From positions 37,136,918 through 37,200,917 of the forward strand of contig CP136062.1 of NCBI GenBank assembly GCA_032622095.1: DNA of 64,000 nt. The letters are read 5' to 3'. The notes under the pieces are model-generated. The model had not been told where the DNA came from and made no database searches. It saw only the letters and a list, made by a program, of their open reading frames with translations. The position numbers were made by a program, and so were the translations under genes. This document shows, piece by piece, positions 21,780 to 32,512 of the stretch; the stretch's first letter is position 1; each line of letters opens with the position of its first letter. Source of the DNA: Siphonodentalium dalli (lineage: Eukaryota; Mollusca; Scaphopoda; Gadilida; Siphonodentaliidae).

Positions 21780-22260
21780 TTTGGCCACAAGTCCTTGACC
21801 CAGAATTTCATTTTAAATGGCTGAGACAATATATATGATTTCGTTGATACATGTATTTGGTACACAAGACTTGCTCTACAATATCTTAATCAAGTTTCAT
21901 ACACCAGCTATGTCCACATATTGTTGGTGGAGTTATGGCACTTATCCCTTTCAAGATGGGAGCTGCGCTGGTGCAGCATTAAAGATCATGTTCCAGTGCA
22001 TTTTCTTATATATGCAAGTCTCTCACAGGGAGCCTCGCACATACATGTATATATTCTCTTATACATGTATATGCGAGGCTCAGGCGCCCTATGGGAGACT
22101 GGCATATTTTAGAGAATGCATTGGCACAGAGTTTTCACAAAATTTCAGGAAGCTTCAGTCATGGAAGAGTTAATTAGTTCAATTTCTTGAATTTTAATAG
22201 CATTAGCACGATAACTTGAACAAGTATCAAATGATCAACATTCGGTGTATGATACATATC
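21780..22260. repeat. Degenerate tandem repeat family M, interrupted by family D
   Basis: GACTTGCTCTACAATATCTTAATCAAGTTTCATAC and GCACGATAACTTGAACAAG resemble the repeats at 63470-64000. Family D sits inside at 21940-22173. Confidence 0.55.
21940..22173. mobile_element. Family D element with an expanded, diverged hairpin
   Basis: ATCCCTTTCAAGATGGGAGC ... CAGTCATGGAAGAGTTAA. The hairpin core is imperfect and contains an internal duplication around ATACATGTATAT. Confidence 0.75.
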
Positions 22261-22312
22261 AATAATAAAAATTCTACTTATTAAATTGAAAAATCGTGGG
22301 TGCTATCAGTTT

Positions 22313-22566
22313 CAAGCCTTGAAATAGGGTGTCTGTCATTTGCAGAATGAGGTCCCCAGAGGGTGAATTTAGTGATGCTACCCCGCATCGTGGGCTAGCA
22401 TCACCAAATTCACCCTCTGGGAACCTCATTCTGCTGAGGTGTTAGCAGAATGAGGTCCCCAGAGGGTGAATTTGGTGATGCTAGCCCACTATGCGGGGTA
22501 GCATAACTAAATTCACCCTCTGGGGACCTCATTCTGCAAATGACAGACACCCTATTTCAAGACTGG
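22313..22566. mobile_element. Family E hAT MITE, short form, with 8-bp duplication
   Basis: ATCAGTTT at 22305-22312 and 22567-22574 flanks CAAGCCTTGAAATAGGG ... CCCTATTTCAAGACTGG. Internally two mirror hairpins meet at CTGAGGTGTTAGCAG. Confidence 0.9.
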
Positions 22567-22924
22567 ATCAGTTTATTCTGTTCAGCATAAGCAGAGATAT
22601 TCAAACAAGTTTATTGAGAATGGTTACTGTGTATACTGATAGCTGATACATCAACAGGGAAATTCTTTATAAATCTCATATGAATTGTAATCAAATCCAT
22701 TTAATCTAAGTTCTTCCAATGCCAATGGGTCAGAATTAGCTCTTTAGGCTGCGATTTAGATTCGAGATTCCAGTTTGATAATTCGCTATCACTGGTTCTT
22801 TGAGGTCAGTTCTTTGCAGTTGGGTTTTTGTTGCAAATTAGCTCATGATTGGTGTAGATTTCTGGAGTGTTTCTATCAATAAATGTATGATATTCCCTCG
22901 TAAAATCAGCAGGATGATCTCAAG
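22567..22924. other. No recognised feature
   Basis: AT-rich spacer; nothing recognised. Confidence 0.45.
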
Positions 22925-23810
22925 GTACTCAATATAAATGGTGATTCTGGGGAATGGTGGTTATAGGGTACAGCTAAACACAAAATTAACTGCTTTGATC
23001 ATGTTCATGTCTCAATAAAAAAATAGTGATTCCAGGGATATCATATAGTTAATGACAAAGTGAACTGCATTGTTCATATCTAGGTACTCAACAATGGTGA
23101 TTCAGGGGAATGGTGGTTATAGGGTACAGCCAGAAACAAAATTAACTGCTTTGATCATATCCATGTCTCAATAACAAAATAGTGATTTTGGGGATATCAT
23201 ACGGTTAATTACAAAGTGAACTGCATTTTTCATATATAGGTACGGGTACTCAATAATGGTGATTCAGGGAATGATGGTTATAGGTTACAGCTAGAAACAA
23301 AATTAACTGCTTTGTTCATATCATGTCTCAATAAACTTTTTTTTGATTTGGGTGATATCATATAGTTAATGACAAAGTGAACTGCATTGTTCATATCCAG
23401 GTACTCAATAATGGTGATTCAGGGGAATGGTGATTATAGGGTACAGCCAGAAAAAAATTAACTGCTTTGATCATATCCATGTCTCAATAAAAAAAATAGT
23501 AATTTGGGGGATATCATACAGTTAACGACAAAGTGAACTGGATTTTCAGAACTACATGTATATACTCAATAATGGTGATTCCGAGGTTATAGGGTCCAGC
23601 TAGAGACAAAATTAACTGTTTAGATAATATCTATGTCTGAATTCATATCTACGGTAGGTACTCAATAATGGTGATTCAGGGGAATAATGGTTATAGTGTA
23701 CAGCTACATGTATATCCATGTCTCAATAAAAAAAAGTGATTTGGGGGATAAGTTAAAGACAAAGTGAACTGCATTGTTCATATTCAGGTACTAATAATGG
23801 TGATTTGTAA
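22925..23810. repeat. Degenerate tandem array, unit about 150-165 bp, about six copies
   Basis: GTACTCAATAATGGTGATTC followed by GGTTATAGGGTACAGC, AAAATTAACTGCTTTGATCA and GACAAAGTGAACTGCATTG recurs from 22925 to about 23800 with progressive divergence and deletions. Confidence 0.88.
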
Positions 23811-23990
23811 GCAGCGTCTATTGACACATGGCAAACCTGATCGATTCAGTCAATCATATCGACGACTGTGCGTGTTTGTAACGTTAGCGATGGTACCTTG
23901 TGTGTTCGGCCGCTTCCAAATAAACCACCCAGTTTATAAAATAAACCAGTTGTTAAATACGACCCCAGGGGGTTAAATTGACTGACAGGA

Positions 23991-24424
23991 GCCTGAGTTT
24001 AGTGTGTCTGTCATTTGCAGAATGAGGTCCCCAGAGGGTGAATTTAGTGATGCTATCTCGCATAGCGGGGTAGCATCACTAAATTCACCCTCTGGGGAAC
24101 TAATTCTCCTTAGGCCTCATCTTCTCTGGAAAGATTCTTTATTATCAAATTTCTATAGAAACTTCTTCAGATTCTATTTCTGTTTAGTTTAGTTTCTCTT
24201 TTTCTCCAAATTGGCTGACAAAACATTGCATAATTGAGGTTCCCAATGGGTGTACATGGGTGTACAATCTGTGTTTCCCATAACAGATAAGGCCCTGCAG
24301 AAAGAGGTCCACAGAGGGTCAATTTAATGTTGCTAACCGGCTATGTGGATAGCATCACTAAATTCATTTCACCCTCCGGGGACCTCATTCTGCAAATGAT
24401 AGGCACACTAAACTCAGACTTGGA
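23991..24424. mobile_element. Family E hAT MITE, long form
   Basis: AGCCTGAGTTTAGTGTGTCTG ... GGCACACTAAACTCAGACTTG. The right hairpin is diverged (GAAAGAGGTCCACAG). Confidence 0.8.
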
Positions 24425-24898
24425 CTGAGATGAGTCTGGGGGGGGGGGGGGGTCTATGAAATCAAATGAAGACCACTGGTGTTTTATCTTGATGGATTGA
24501 CCCAGATCAACAATGGAATCCACCATGTTTACTAATGGTTTTGACACCTGTTTTCCATGGATGTGCCCAGGAGGAGGAGATAACTCTAGTTTTAAATTAA
24601 TCCTTCTTCACATATTTGAAAACATTATCCAAAACAAACACACTGTGGTGGGTAGCTGAGAGGGAAACCTTCTGCATCATTACCCATGAATAGGAACCTG
24701 TTACTAGATTAACAATATGTGGGTGGGTGGGGGGGGTGGGGGGGTGAGGTTAATTAAGGTAGGGGATGCTCGAGGATATCGTGGGTGGGCTTTTGAGAGG
24801 GATGTAAAGTGGCAACATTTGAATGGGGAATTCAGTGTTTATTTTTTTGAAAAGATTGATCAAACCTTATAAAGCGAAGATGACCATATCATACCTTT
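24425..24898. other. G-rich stretches, no gene
   Basis: A G-run at about 24438-24452 and a G/T-rich stretch at about 24720-24760. AATCAAATGAAGACCACTGG near 24458 recurs at 40936. Confidence 0.6.
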
Positions 24899-25085
24899 TT
24901 ATGTTTACCCATACCATAGTATGGTAAACATAGTGTTGATGTCAGGATTGACCACTCGTCATTCGTCAGTTCGTCTGTCTGTCCATCCGTAGACACTTTA
25001 CGCATTGTGAGATAACTCAAATATTTTCAATCTGATCAGAACCAAATTTTGTATATGAATTTCTCAGCACAAAAGACCGATCGAG
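24899..25085 (+). mobile_element. Helentron 5' fragment
   Basis: ATGTTTACCCATACCATAG hairpin, then GGATTGACCACTCGTC, a short GTCTGTCTGTCC run and TAGACACTTTACGCAT, as in the dimer at 5929. It is cut off at GATCGAGTTTCGG, where family A begins. Confidence 0.8.
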
Positions 25086-25191
25086 TTTCGGAAATATGGC
25101 TTGTTGCAACAAGGCATATTTCCGACTAAATCCTGAAAAGTTACCCATAATTCTGCTGTGGTTAAGGAGTCGATTATTTAGAGCATTACTG
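25086..25191. mobile_element. Family A foldback remnant
   Basis: Short loop side CGGAAATATGGCTTGTTGC, then the full right arm to GAGCATTACTG-TA. The outer left arm is missing. Confidence 0.78.
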
Positions 25192-25381
25192 TACCTGTAT
25201 ATTAAGACCAGAGCACTTTATATCATTGATTCAGACTCTCCTTTCTCAGATTGAGACATGATGAGTACTATTGCGTTATTGACTCAGGTGTGTAATGTGT
25301 ATAACATGGGGCCAGTCCTCCTGTCATTCATAACCCTAATTAAGCTTATAGCTTTGTGCTGGCCAGAATTTATAGAATATA

Positions 25382-25495
25382 CAGTAATGCCCTAAATAAT
25401 CGACTCCTTAACCACAGCAGAATTATGTGTAACTTTTCAGGATTTAGTCGGAATTAATAGCTTGTTGCCATTCATCGGAAAGCTCTCACTGAGTG
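25382..25495. mobile_element. Family A foldback, left arm only
   Basis: TA-CAGTAATGCCCTAAATAATCG through CATCGGAAAGCTCTCACTGAG; no right arm. Confidence 0.8.
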
Positions 25496-25518
25496 TGGGG
25501 AAAGGATGGTGTCTGGCA

Positions 25519-25775
25519 ACAAGCCTGGGAGTAGTGTGTCTGACATTAGCAGAATGCGGTCCCCAGAGGGTGAATTTAGTGATGCTACCACGCACAGCGG
25601 GCTAGCATAATCAAATTCACTCTCTGGGGGATCTCATTCTGCTTAGGACTCATCTTCTGGGAAGTTTCTATTAACATTGTTTTTAGTTACTTTTTTTCCT
25701 ACTGTTCATTTTATATATCCCCTAATTTGTAGAAGCTATAATGATTAATGTTGGTGACTAATGGTTGAACAGTAG
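25519..25775. mobile_element. Family E hAT MITE, left half
   Basis: CAAGCCTGGGAGTAGTGTGTC, first hairpin, then the long-form spacer (CTCATCTTCTGGGAAG...TATATCCCCTAATTTG). The second hairpin is lost. Confidence 0.72.
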
Positions 25776-25882
25776 TGGGGGTTAAGGAAGCCTTAGGAAG
25801 GTGTCTGGTAACTCAATTTGCCTCTATTTCGACATAGAAATAATAAATTTTTAGGTTGTCTGGATGATAACATGATTAATGT

Positions 25883-26273
25883 TTAACCCTTTACCCAACA
25901 AACCGGCCAAAACCGCCCAAATAAAGCTTCAACAGCCTAAAATATCTTCGGTCTGTCTCAATAGAACCATACAAATATGGATATCATTGGAACCGGCTCC
26001 TTGACCACATTGTGTTAGTTACAGTTATGCCCTGTGCCAATGCATTCTCTTATATATGCGAGTCGACCATAGGTCGCCTCGCATATATAAGAGAATGCAT
26101 TGGCCTAAACAAATTTTTTTTTTTACCATTTTTTCTTACATTCTTTAACAATTTTATAATTTGTAATGTGTTAAGCCAATGCATTCTCTTATATATGCGA
26201 GGCGACCTATGGTCGACTCGCATATATAAGAGAATGCATTGGCACAGGGCCGTTCTGTTGTGTAAAGGGTTAA
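25883..26273. mobile_element. Family B TTAA element, complete
   Basis: TTAACCCTTTACCCAACA ... TGTTGTGTAAAGGGTTAA with cores at about 26035-26103 and 26175-26243. The T-rich middle is slightly shorter than in other copies. Confidence 0.9.
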
Positions 26274-26460
26274 CAGAATTGCTTGATATTTGGTATTATA
26301 TGAGGTTCACCATCATGACTGCTTTTGAATGAGGGGCAAATGACGTTTGCATTTTCCATTCTAGAATATTCTTTGTTTATTTTTTATTTGGGTTCTGTGT
26401 GGCCCATGTTTCAAGTTACCACCTTTGAGGTACATGTATAGTATACCAGCAGCTGAGTGT

Positions 26461-27001
26461 CAAGTCTGAGTTTAGAGTGTCTGTCATTTGCAGAATAAGG
26501 TCCCCAGAGGGTGAATTTAGTAATCCTATCCCGCATAGCGAGCTAGCATCACCAAATTCACCCTCTAGGGACCTCATTCCGCATGGCCTCATCTGCTATG
26601 GGAGACATAGAATCAGATTGATGTAATGTTCCAAAATGGTGAATATTCACAGTGATGTACACCCATTGGGAAACTAAATTTGGGGATATACATGTACCGG
26701 TAGAGAAACTAAATTAGGAGATATAGAGAAACTAAATTTGGGGATATAGAGAAACTAAATTTGGGGATATAGAGAAACTAAATTTGGGGATATACAATGT
26801 AGAGAAATTAAATTTGGGGATATAGAGAAACTTAACTAAAAAAGAAATAGAATCTAATTTGCAGAGAAGATGAGTATCAAGCAGAATGAGGTCCACAGCT
26901 GGTGAATTTAGTGATGCTAGCCCACTATGCAGGATAGCGTCACTAAATTCACCCTCTGGGGACCTCATTCTGCAAATAAGAGACATGCTATAATCAGGCT
27001 T
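26461..27001. mobile_element. Family E hAT MITE, long form, expanded by a 22-23-bp tandem repeat
   Basis: CAAGTCTGAGTTTAGAGTGTC ... GCTATAATCAGGCTTG. The spacer repeats GAGAAACTAAATTTGGGGATA five or six times (about 26698-26833), accounting for its extra length. Confidence 0.82.
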
Positions 27002-27039
27002 GTTGAACTCATATATCTAAACATTTCCTAAGGGAACTA

Positions 27040-27252
27040 CAGTAACGCCCTAAATAATCAACTCCTTAACCACAGCAGAATTATGGGTAACTTTTCAGGA
27101 TTTAGTCGGAAATATGGCTTGTTGCCATTCATCGGAAAGCTCTCAGTGAGAGATTTTCGATGAATGGCAACAAGCCATATTTCCAACTAAATCCTGAAAA
27201 ATTACAAAAAATTCTGCTGTGGTTTAGGAGTCGATTATTTAGGGCATTACTG
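27040..27252. mobile_element. Family A foldback, complete
   Basis: TA-CAGTAACGCCC ... GGGCATTACTG-TA, loop CTCTCAGTGAGAG. Confidence 0.9.
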
Positions 27253-27766
27253 TACATGTACTCACAACTGAGTTTACTGAAGAAAGGCCAGTAAGAGAAG
27301 GTGGCCATTGAACATGTTTAAAATAATTGTATTAAACTGCTATTTTGTGGAAGGCACAGTTAATCTCAATAATAAATTAAGAGCTCTTTCCATCAATGTA
27401 TCACATTATTATAATCAATAAATTTTAAAAATGATCAAGGAAATATGGGTTGATACAAAAATCGGACTTGACACTGAAAGGGTTAAAGGTTGCATATTCA
27501 AAAGAAGCTAAGCTAACTATAATAACCACAGGGGTCAATGCCAATAATTCTGACCCATGCATTGTATTGTGACCCTGTGTTGTATTGTGGGAACTGTTCT
27601 GGGAAGAGATACCCCAAGGGGAAATTTTAGCAAGGTCTAGAACTATAGAATGTGGGATTGCTTATGTAAGAGATGGCTTTTTAGGCTGTTTATATGTGGG
27701 TGGTCTCTGCTGGTCTTATGGTTTAGATGACAGATGTGTCAGTTTGTCCTGGTCAGCTTTGTTTGA
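27253..27766. other. Mostly unannotated; family C right-end scrap
   Basis: GGGTTGATACAAAAATCGGAC...CACTGAAAGGGTTAA at 27447-27487 is a family C terminus. The rest shows nothing convincing. Confidence 0.55.
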
Positions 27767-28200
27767 GTTTAACCCCTTTCATGACGAGAACTGAGCTTGT
27801 GCAGCACTAAATATTCTGTGCCAGTGCATTCTCTGATATATACACATCTATCATAAGGTCATTAAGGAGCCTCACATATATAAGAGAATGCACTAGCTTG
27901 CAAGGTCAAGGTAAATATTGTTTGGCCAATGTATTCTCTTATACAGTAATGCTCTAAGTAAGCGACTTTTTGACCACAGCAGAATTATGGGTAACTTTTC
28001 AGGATTTAGTCGGAAATATGGCTTGTTGCCATTCATCGGAAAGCTCTCCCCGAGAGCTTTCCGATGAATGGCAACAAGCCATATTTTCGACTAAATCCTG
28101 AAAAGTTACCCATAATTCTGCTGTGGTTAAGAAAGTCGCTTACTTAGAGCACTACTGTACATGTATATGTGAGGTTCTACATGTATATCTAAGCGACATT
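27767..28200. mobile_element. Diverged family D element carrying a family A insertion
   Basis: TTTAACCCCTTTCATGACG, GCAGCACTAAATATTCTGTGCC and a degraded core. The hairpin stem TTCTCTTATA is interrupted by family A at 27944-28157 and resumes as CATGTATATGTGAGG. Confidence 0.65.
27944..28157. mobile_element. Family A foldback nested in a family D hairpin
   Basis: TA-CAGTAATGCTCTAAGTAAGCG ... CGCTTACTTAGAGCACTACTG-TA. The private variant AAGCGACTTT is mirrored by AAAGTCGCTT in the other arm. Confidence 0.9.
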
Positions 28201-28768
28201 ACATCTCCATGACACTTTAGTCTATGCGATATGCAATGTACCATATAGAAGACAGTGCGTCCATGAGCCAATAAGTCTAAACGATGATGATGGCATCTTG
28301 ACTCTTGAGCTTGTCTGTATTATATGGGGTAGGGAAATGATATATAGGCCCTGCGAATATTCAATATTCGTTTTGTTATTCAATTTGACCTTGATTTTCG
28401 ATTCAAATTCGATTTGACTTTGAAACTATGAATAGTATATTTTGAATACTTCAAAACAGTCGATTCATAGATTCATTTATTGGTAATATTTGAACATTCA
28501 CAAATTACAAATTAAGTTAACTAACTGCTCTATATATATAATCCTCTTATTTTGAGACCGCGAAAATAATAGTTTATAATTTATTTTGTAGATATTCAAA
28601 ATTGTTTATTATATTTATAAAGAAATTATGTCTTTAAGTCTCGATCCACTGTTCACAAAAAAAGATGACAATGTGTTTTATTTAATAGATAATTCTGACA
28701 TTCAGACGAAAATGGGAAACAAATTTTTTTTCTTATCATTTCGGCGATCGAGATTATGAAATATTCAA
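28201..28768. other. AT-rich sequence, probable old element
   Basis: GCGAATATTCAATATTCG palindrome at about 28355 and repeated ATTCGATTTGA motifs. TTCGATTTGATAAAA recurs just right of the hAT element (about 29908), so the hAT may have landed in an older repeat. Confidence 0.45.
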
Positions 28769-29874
28769 TAGAGATGGGCGGTTAACCGTGGAATCAGTTC
28801 GGTTTCGGTTGTCGGGAAAAACCGGAAATGACAACCGTGGTAAGTTTGGGAAAACCCGTAGTTTCGGTTGTCACAACTTCCTGTAATCATGGCAGAGCAC
28901 GACGAACAAACGAGTCCTGTGTGGAAATATTTTTCAAAGAAAGATAAGAAATCTAAGTGTGCCGCCTGTAATATATGCAGAAAGGAGTTCGCATGGTGAA
29001 ATCGCGCGACGAATTAATTACGTTGCTTCCGTGTACACCTATTTTCGCCATAGTAAACACAACACAAGTCAGTTTATTTCTCATGTTCTTTAATCATTAA
29101 GGCCATACAAATACTCTGAAAGGTGAATTTGATAACGAGGATACGATATCAAAAGGTATCAATGATTGTTACCCGCATTCCCTATTAGTTTTTATCACTG
29201 TTTGGATGTTAAATCGTCAAATATATTTGTGCGCCGTTGATTAAAAATGTTATGCCGGAATCGGAGCCGGAATGAATTATACCGTTTGTCGGTAAACTGT
29301 TGAGAAATAGCACTCATTCAGGTGACTTGTATTGGATGCATGTATATAATAATAGTGTGTACAGTATTATGTTCCCTAAATATGGTAATAGACATATAGC
29401 CAGATAATGTGATTGAGAGATTCTAGTCATGTTTTATTTTCATTTTGTTGTTTATTATGAATTTTATTTTTCAAATCATAACTATACACATATATCTAGC
29501 CACACACATTAGTTTTATGCCAATATAAATGATCATTATATTATTTCACACTTATGATCATATGATGCTGAATTGCAGTCATACACAATATACAGACTCA
29601 CTTGCATTCTAGCACTGCCACTCGACATGGACATTAACAATATACATGTAATAGTAACAATATGATACATACTTTACAATTATAAAAGGACATGTACATG
29701 TACCTCACAAGTTATGGTGATAAAATTGGTGTGTTTTCTTTGTAATATGATGAAGCATAATTAGGTTTTGTTCACATTAGTCATTTTTATTAATAAAAAC
29801 CGAAACCGAGACTCAACTCTTTTTCCACAACCGAAACCGAAACCGAGGCAAATTTTCACAACCTCCCATCTCTA
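28769..29874 (+). mobile_element. Non-autonomous hAT element, 1,106 bp, with perfect 8-bp duplication
   Basis: TSD ATATTCAA at 28761-28768 and 29875-29882. Ends TAGAGATGGG and CCCATCTCTA. Subterminal GGTTTCGGTTGT blocks occur inverted at the two ends. It keeps the start of a BED zinc-finger frame (28889-28999); the transposase core is gone. Confidence 0.9.
28889..28999 (+). pseudogene. hAT transposase N-terminus remnant (BED zinc finger)
   Basis: An ATG frame of 36 codons with the BED start pattern SPVWKYF followed by C-A-A-C-N-I-C, ending at a TGA directly after FAW. BED fingers bind DNA in hAT transposases and ZBED proteins. The second His/Cys pair and all downstream transposase are missing, so this is an internal-deletion derivative rather than a gene. 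Confidence 0.75.
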
Positions 29875-30006
29875 ATATTCAAATGTTTTCAAATTTTTCA
29901 AGAGCTCTTCGATTTGATAAAAAAAATCCACTTTTTCACAGGCGCCTAATGATATACTATTTGATAGGGTTTATGAGTGATATCTTTGATTTTTATCCTG
30001 GAAGTA

Positions 30007-30092
30007 CAGTAATCCCCTATATAATCGACTCCTTAACCACAGCAGAATCAGGATTTAGTCAGAAATATGGTTTGTTGCTATTCATCGGAAAG
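30007..30092. mobile_element. Family A foldback, left arm fragment
   Basis: TA-CAGTAATCCCCTATATAATCG to CATCGGAAAG, with an internal loss of ATTATGGGTAACTTTT. Confidence 0.78.
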
Positions 30093-30249
30093 ACACGTGA
30101 ATTTGACACAAAAGTCTAAAGACATTTCTACAGGACACTTCATGCATGGACATGACTATTGTCTTGATTACTCGTTTCATGTACCCGGTGAACCTTCAGC
30201 ATTCTTGCAACACTCTGGTGCCTTAATTTAAACTGATGGCCATGAACAC

Positions 30250-30452
30250 ACATATGTTCTGCTGTGTATATCTCACCAGAGAGAGTATTAAGGTCAAAAC
30301 TAATCTAAAAAAACAAAAACAAAAACAAAAAATTATTTTGGAAAACAAATCCAGGTCGACCCAACTTCGACTGGTAGGTCGGGAATATTTGAACACATAT
30401 ATATATATGTGTGTATCTCACCAGAGAGAGTATTAAGGTCAAAACTAATCTT
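30250..30452. repeat. 36-bp direct repeat around an A-rich insert
   Basis: TCTCACCAGAGAGAGTATTAAGG and continuation occurs at about 30269 and 30416. Between lie AAACAAAAACAAAAAC and an ACATATATATATATG run. Confidence 0.75.
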
Positions 30453-30541
30453 TCTGCACTCATCATTGAACAAATTCTTGAGAAAGTTTGTTGGCATACA
30501 TCATTATCATAGGATACAGAAGCACACACACAGAGTGTAGA

Positions 30542-30808
30542 CAAGCCTTGAAATAGTGTGCCTGTCATTTGCAGAATGAGGTCCCCAGAGGGTGAATTTA
30601 GTGATGCTAGTAGGATCATGCTACCCCGCATAGCGGGCTAGCATCACCAAATTCACCCTCTGGGGACCTCATTCTGCTTACAACTCAGCAGAATGAGGTT
30701 CCCAGAGGGTGAATTTGGTGATGCTAGCCCGCTATGCGGGGTAGCATCACTAAATTCACCCTCTGGGGGCCTCATTCTGCAAATGACAGGCACACTATTT
30801 CAAGGCTT
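30542..30808. mobile_element. Family E hAT MITE, short form, with perfect 8-bp duplication
   Basis: AGTGTAGA at 30534-30541 and 30809-30816. CAAGCCTTGAAATAGTGTGCC ... GGCACACTATTTCAAGGCTTG. It lies about 180 bp left of the Academ-like element. Confidence 0.92.
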
Positions 30809-31000
30809 GAGTGTAGATATCCCTGGTGATTAAAACAAACGAATCACCTATAAACTAGTTCATACCCTACCTGTCTACCATTAAAACAAATCAAGCACCC
30901 ATGCTCTGCTTTATACCTGTCTGTATGAACCAATTAACTTCAGGTGTAACAATTCTATCCAGCTTTTTTTCTTATGTTGCTATTTTTATGGCTCAATCTC

Positions 31001-31487
31001 TTATAGTTCAGGCGATATGTGACACAATTGATATAATTGTGAGAAAAGCATGAAACTTGGTATATATGTATATTAGGTCCCACTGATAATTTTAAGATGT
31101 GGAGGCAGTCATGTAAATCCCTTCCTTAGCAACGGTTGCTAGGCAACGGTTTCCACCTTAGCAACGGGTGGGTAGGAGGTCTTAAACCATCATTTTACTT
31201 ACATATATTGGGAAATATGCATGTATGAGTATTTTAAATGGTAGAATACATGATATAAACCAATATTTTCAGCATATTTTGATTAAATTTCTTTAATATA
31301 TTATCAAAATTGACCGCCAAATAGGTCAATATGCAGGATTTTGTTAAAAAAAATAAAAAAATCTAAAAAGTCAATAATTTGGGCCATAATTAATTAATAT
31401 TGTGGTTGGGAAGGCATAGTGATGATATATGCATGTATTAATATATGTACCCATGTAGTATGCCAACTAGTTTGAATAAAATTACCA
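31001..31487. repeat. Left terminal inverted repeat of the Academ-like element
   Basis: Pairs with the right TIR through GGCGATATGTGAC, AAAAGCATGAAACTTGGTAT, CCTTAGCAACGGTTGCTAGG, AATTGACCGCCAAA, GTCAATAATTTGGGCCATAA and, more weakly, ACTAGTTTGAATA...ATTACC. Three (C)TTAGCAACGG-type sites lie at 31124-31135, 31138-31149 and 31156-31167. Confidence 0.85.
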
Positions 31488-31659
31488 TATGACCAGTTTG
31501 GTTACATACTGGTATTATGAAAGTTAATATTAATTGTTGGTGATATTAATGGATATTAGTGAAATGCTTTGTCAAAATTTCAATTTCATTCTAATTGTGT
31601 ATTTATTATATAATATAATGTGGTATTTGCTAAGAAAATTGATTAGTTTTATCAAAATA

Positions 31660-31790
31660 ACTGTTTTGTAATATATGCATTTGTCATACTTCTGTGCTTC
31701 CATAGTCAAACACATGCTAATTGAAAGTTCACATGGCGGGCTTTTTGAATGCTGATGACTATTTTGTGCGGATTCTCAAATAATACGAAG
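31660..31790 (+). promoter_or_regulatory. Probable non-coding first exon of the transposase transcript (start unknown)
   Basis: A strong splice donor GAAG|GTAAGT lies at 31791. The upstream segment contains a 16-codon short frame (ATG at 31734) ending in TAA just before the donor. The transcription start is not visible; the 5' limit given is a guess. Confidence 0.45.
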
Positions 31791-32202
31791 GTAAGTGACA
31801 AGTATTATTGATATATATATCCCAAATTTGTCATAGCCACACACTAGCAAAACAAATGCCAGAATAAATATTGATATCATTGAAATTAAGAGCAATGAAT
31901 GTTATGTTGAAATTAGGTGACAAGTTGGCATGCTATCCAGGGGGGGAAACTCTATCAAATTTTTTCCTTGAAAATACGGAAAGCCAGAGTAACAACTAAT
32001 TAAACTAATTAATCCATTATATACAGTGATATACACAGAAGTACACTGTAATATTAATTCTTTATTTGTATATAGGTGTTCTACGTAAATCAGCATCTGG
32101 ATTGAGTTATGTGTACACTTGTTTGCTGTAAAATTATAAAGAATTCATTAAATTATATATATATATATATATATTAACTCAGTCACATTATTTCCATTTC
32201 AG

Positions 32203-32293
32203 AGACCAGAAAATTGATGTGGGTGGAGACCAAGCACCGTACCAGTAGAAATGTATGCACCATGAATTGACATCACACACTCTGGACTCAGAG
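32203..32293 (+). promoter_or_regulatory. Probable second non-coding leader exon
   Basis: Acceptor TTTCCATTTCAG| at 32202 and donor CAGAG|GTGAGT at 32294 bound 91 bp with stops in all frames. With the acceptor CTATTTCAG| at 33135 this gives a three-part leader joined 16 bases before the ATG. Confidence 0.5.
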
Positions 32294-32339
32294 GTGAGTT
32301 TCACATGTGATGCCTCATTGGCTATGATATAGTAAAATA

Positions 32340-32362
32340 CCCCCCCCCCCCCCCCCCCCCCC
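32340..32362. repeat. 23-base poly-C tract
   Basis: Uninterrupted C run in the putative leader intron; its length in an assembly is unreliable. Confidence 0.9.
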
Positions 32363-32512
32363 CACCCCAACTGAGTATCCCACATCACGGCCATAAGTTA
32401 TATGTTATTCATGCTGTTAAAACAATTTGAAAATAATTGTGCCAAAAAAGTCATTGTCTTAATTAATGCCTAATTACATACAGAAATCAGTATTGGCAGT
32501 TTGTTACTTTAA

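Noticed and set aside
27585-27794. 69-codon open frame with apparently balanced composition
   Set aside because: No recognised domain, and the sequence around 27767 is a diverged family D element.
30250-30452. 36-bp direct repeat as a LINE or SINE target duplication
   Set aside because: The A-rich segment follows the first repeat rather than ending the insert, and no SINE or LINE sequence is recognisable between the repeats.
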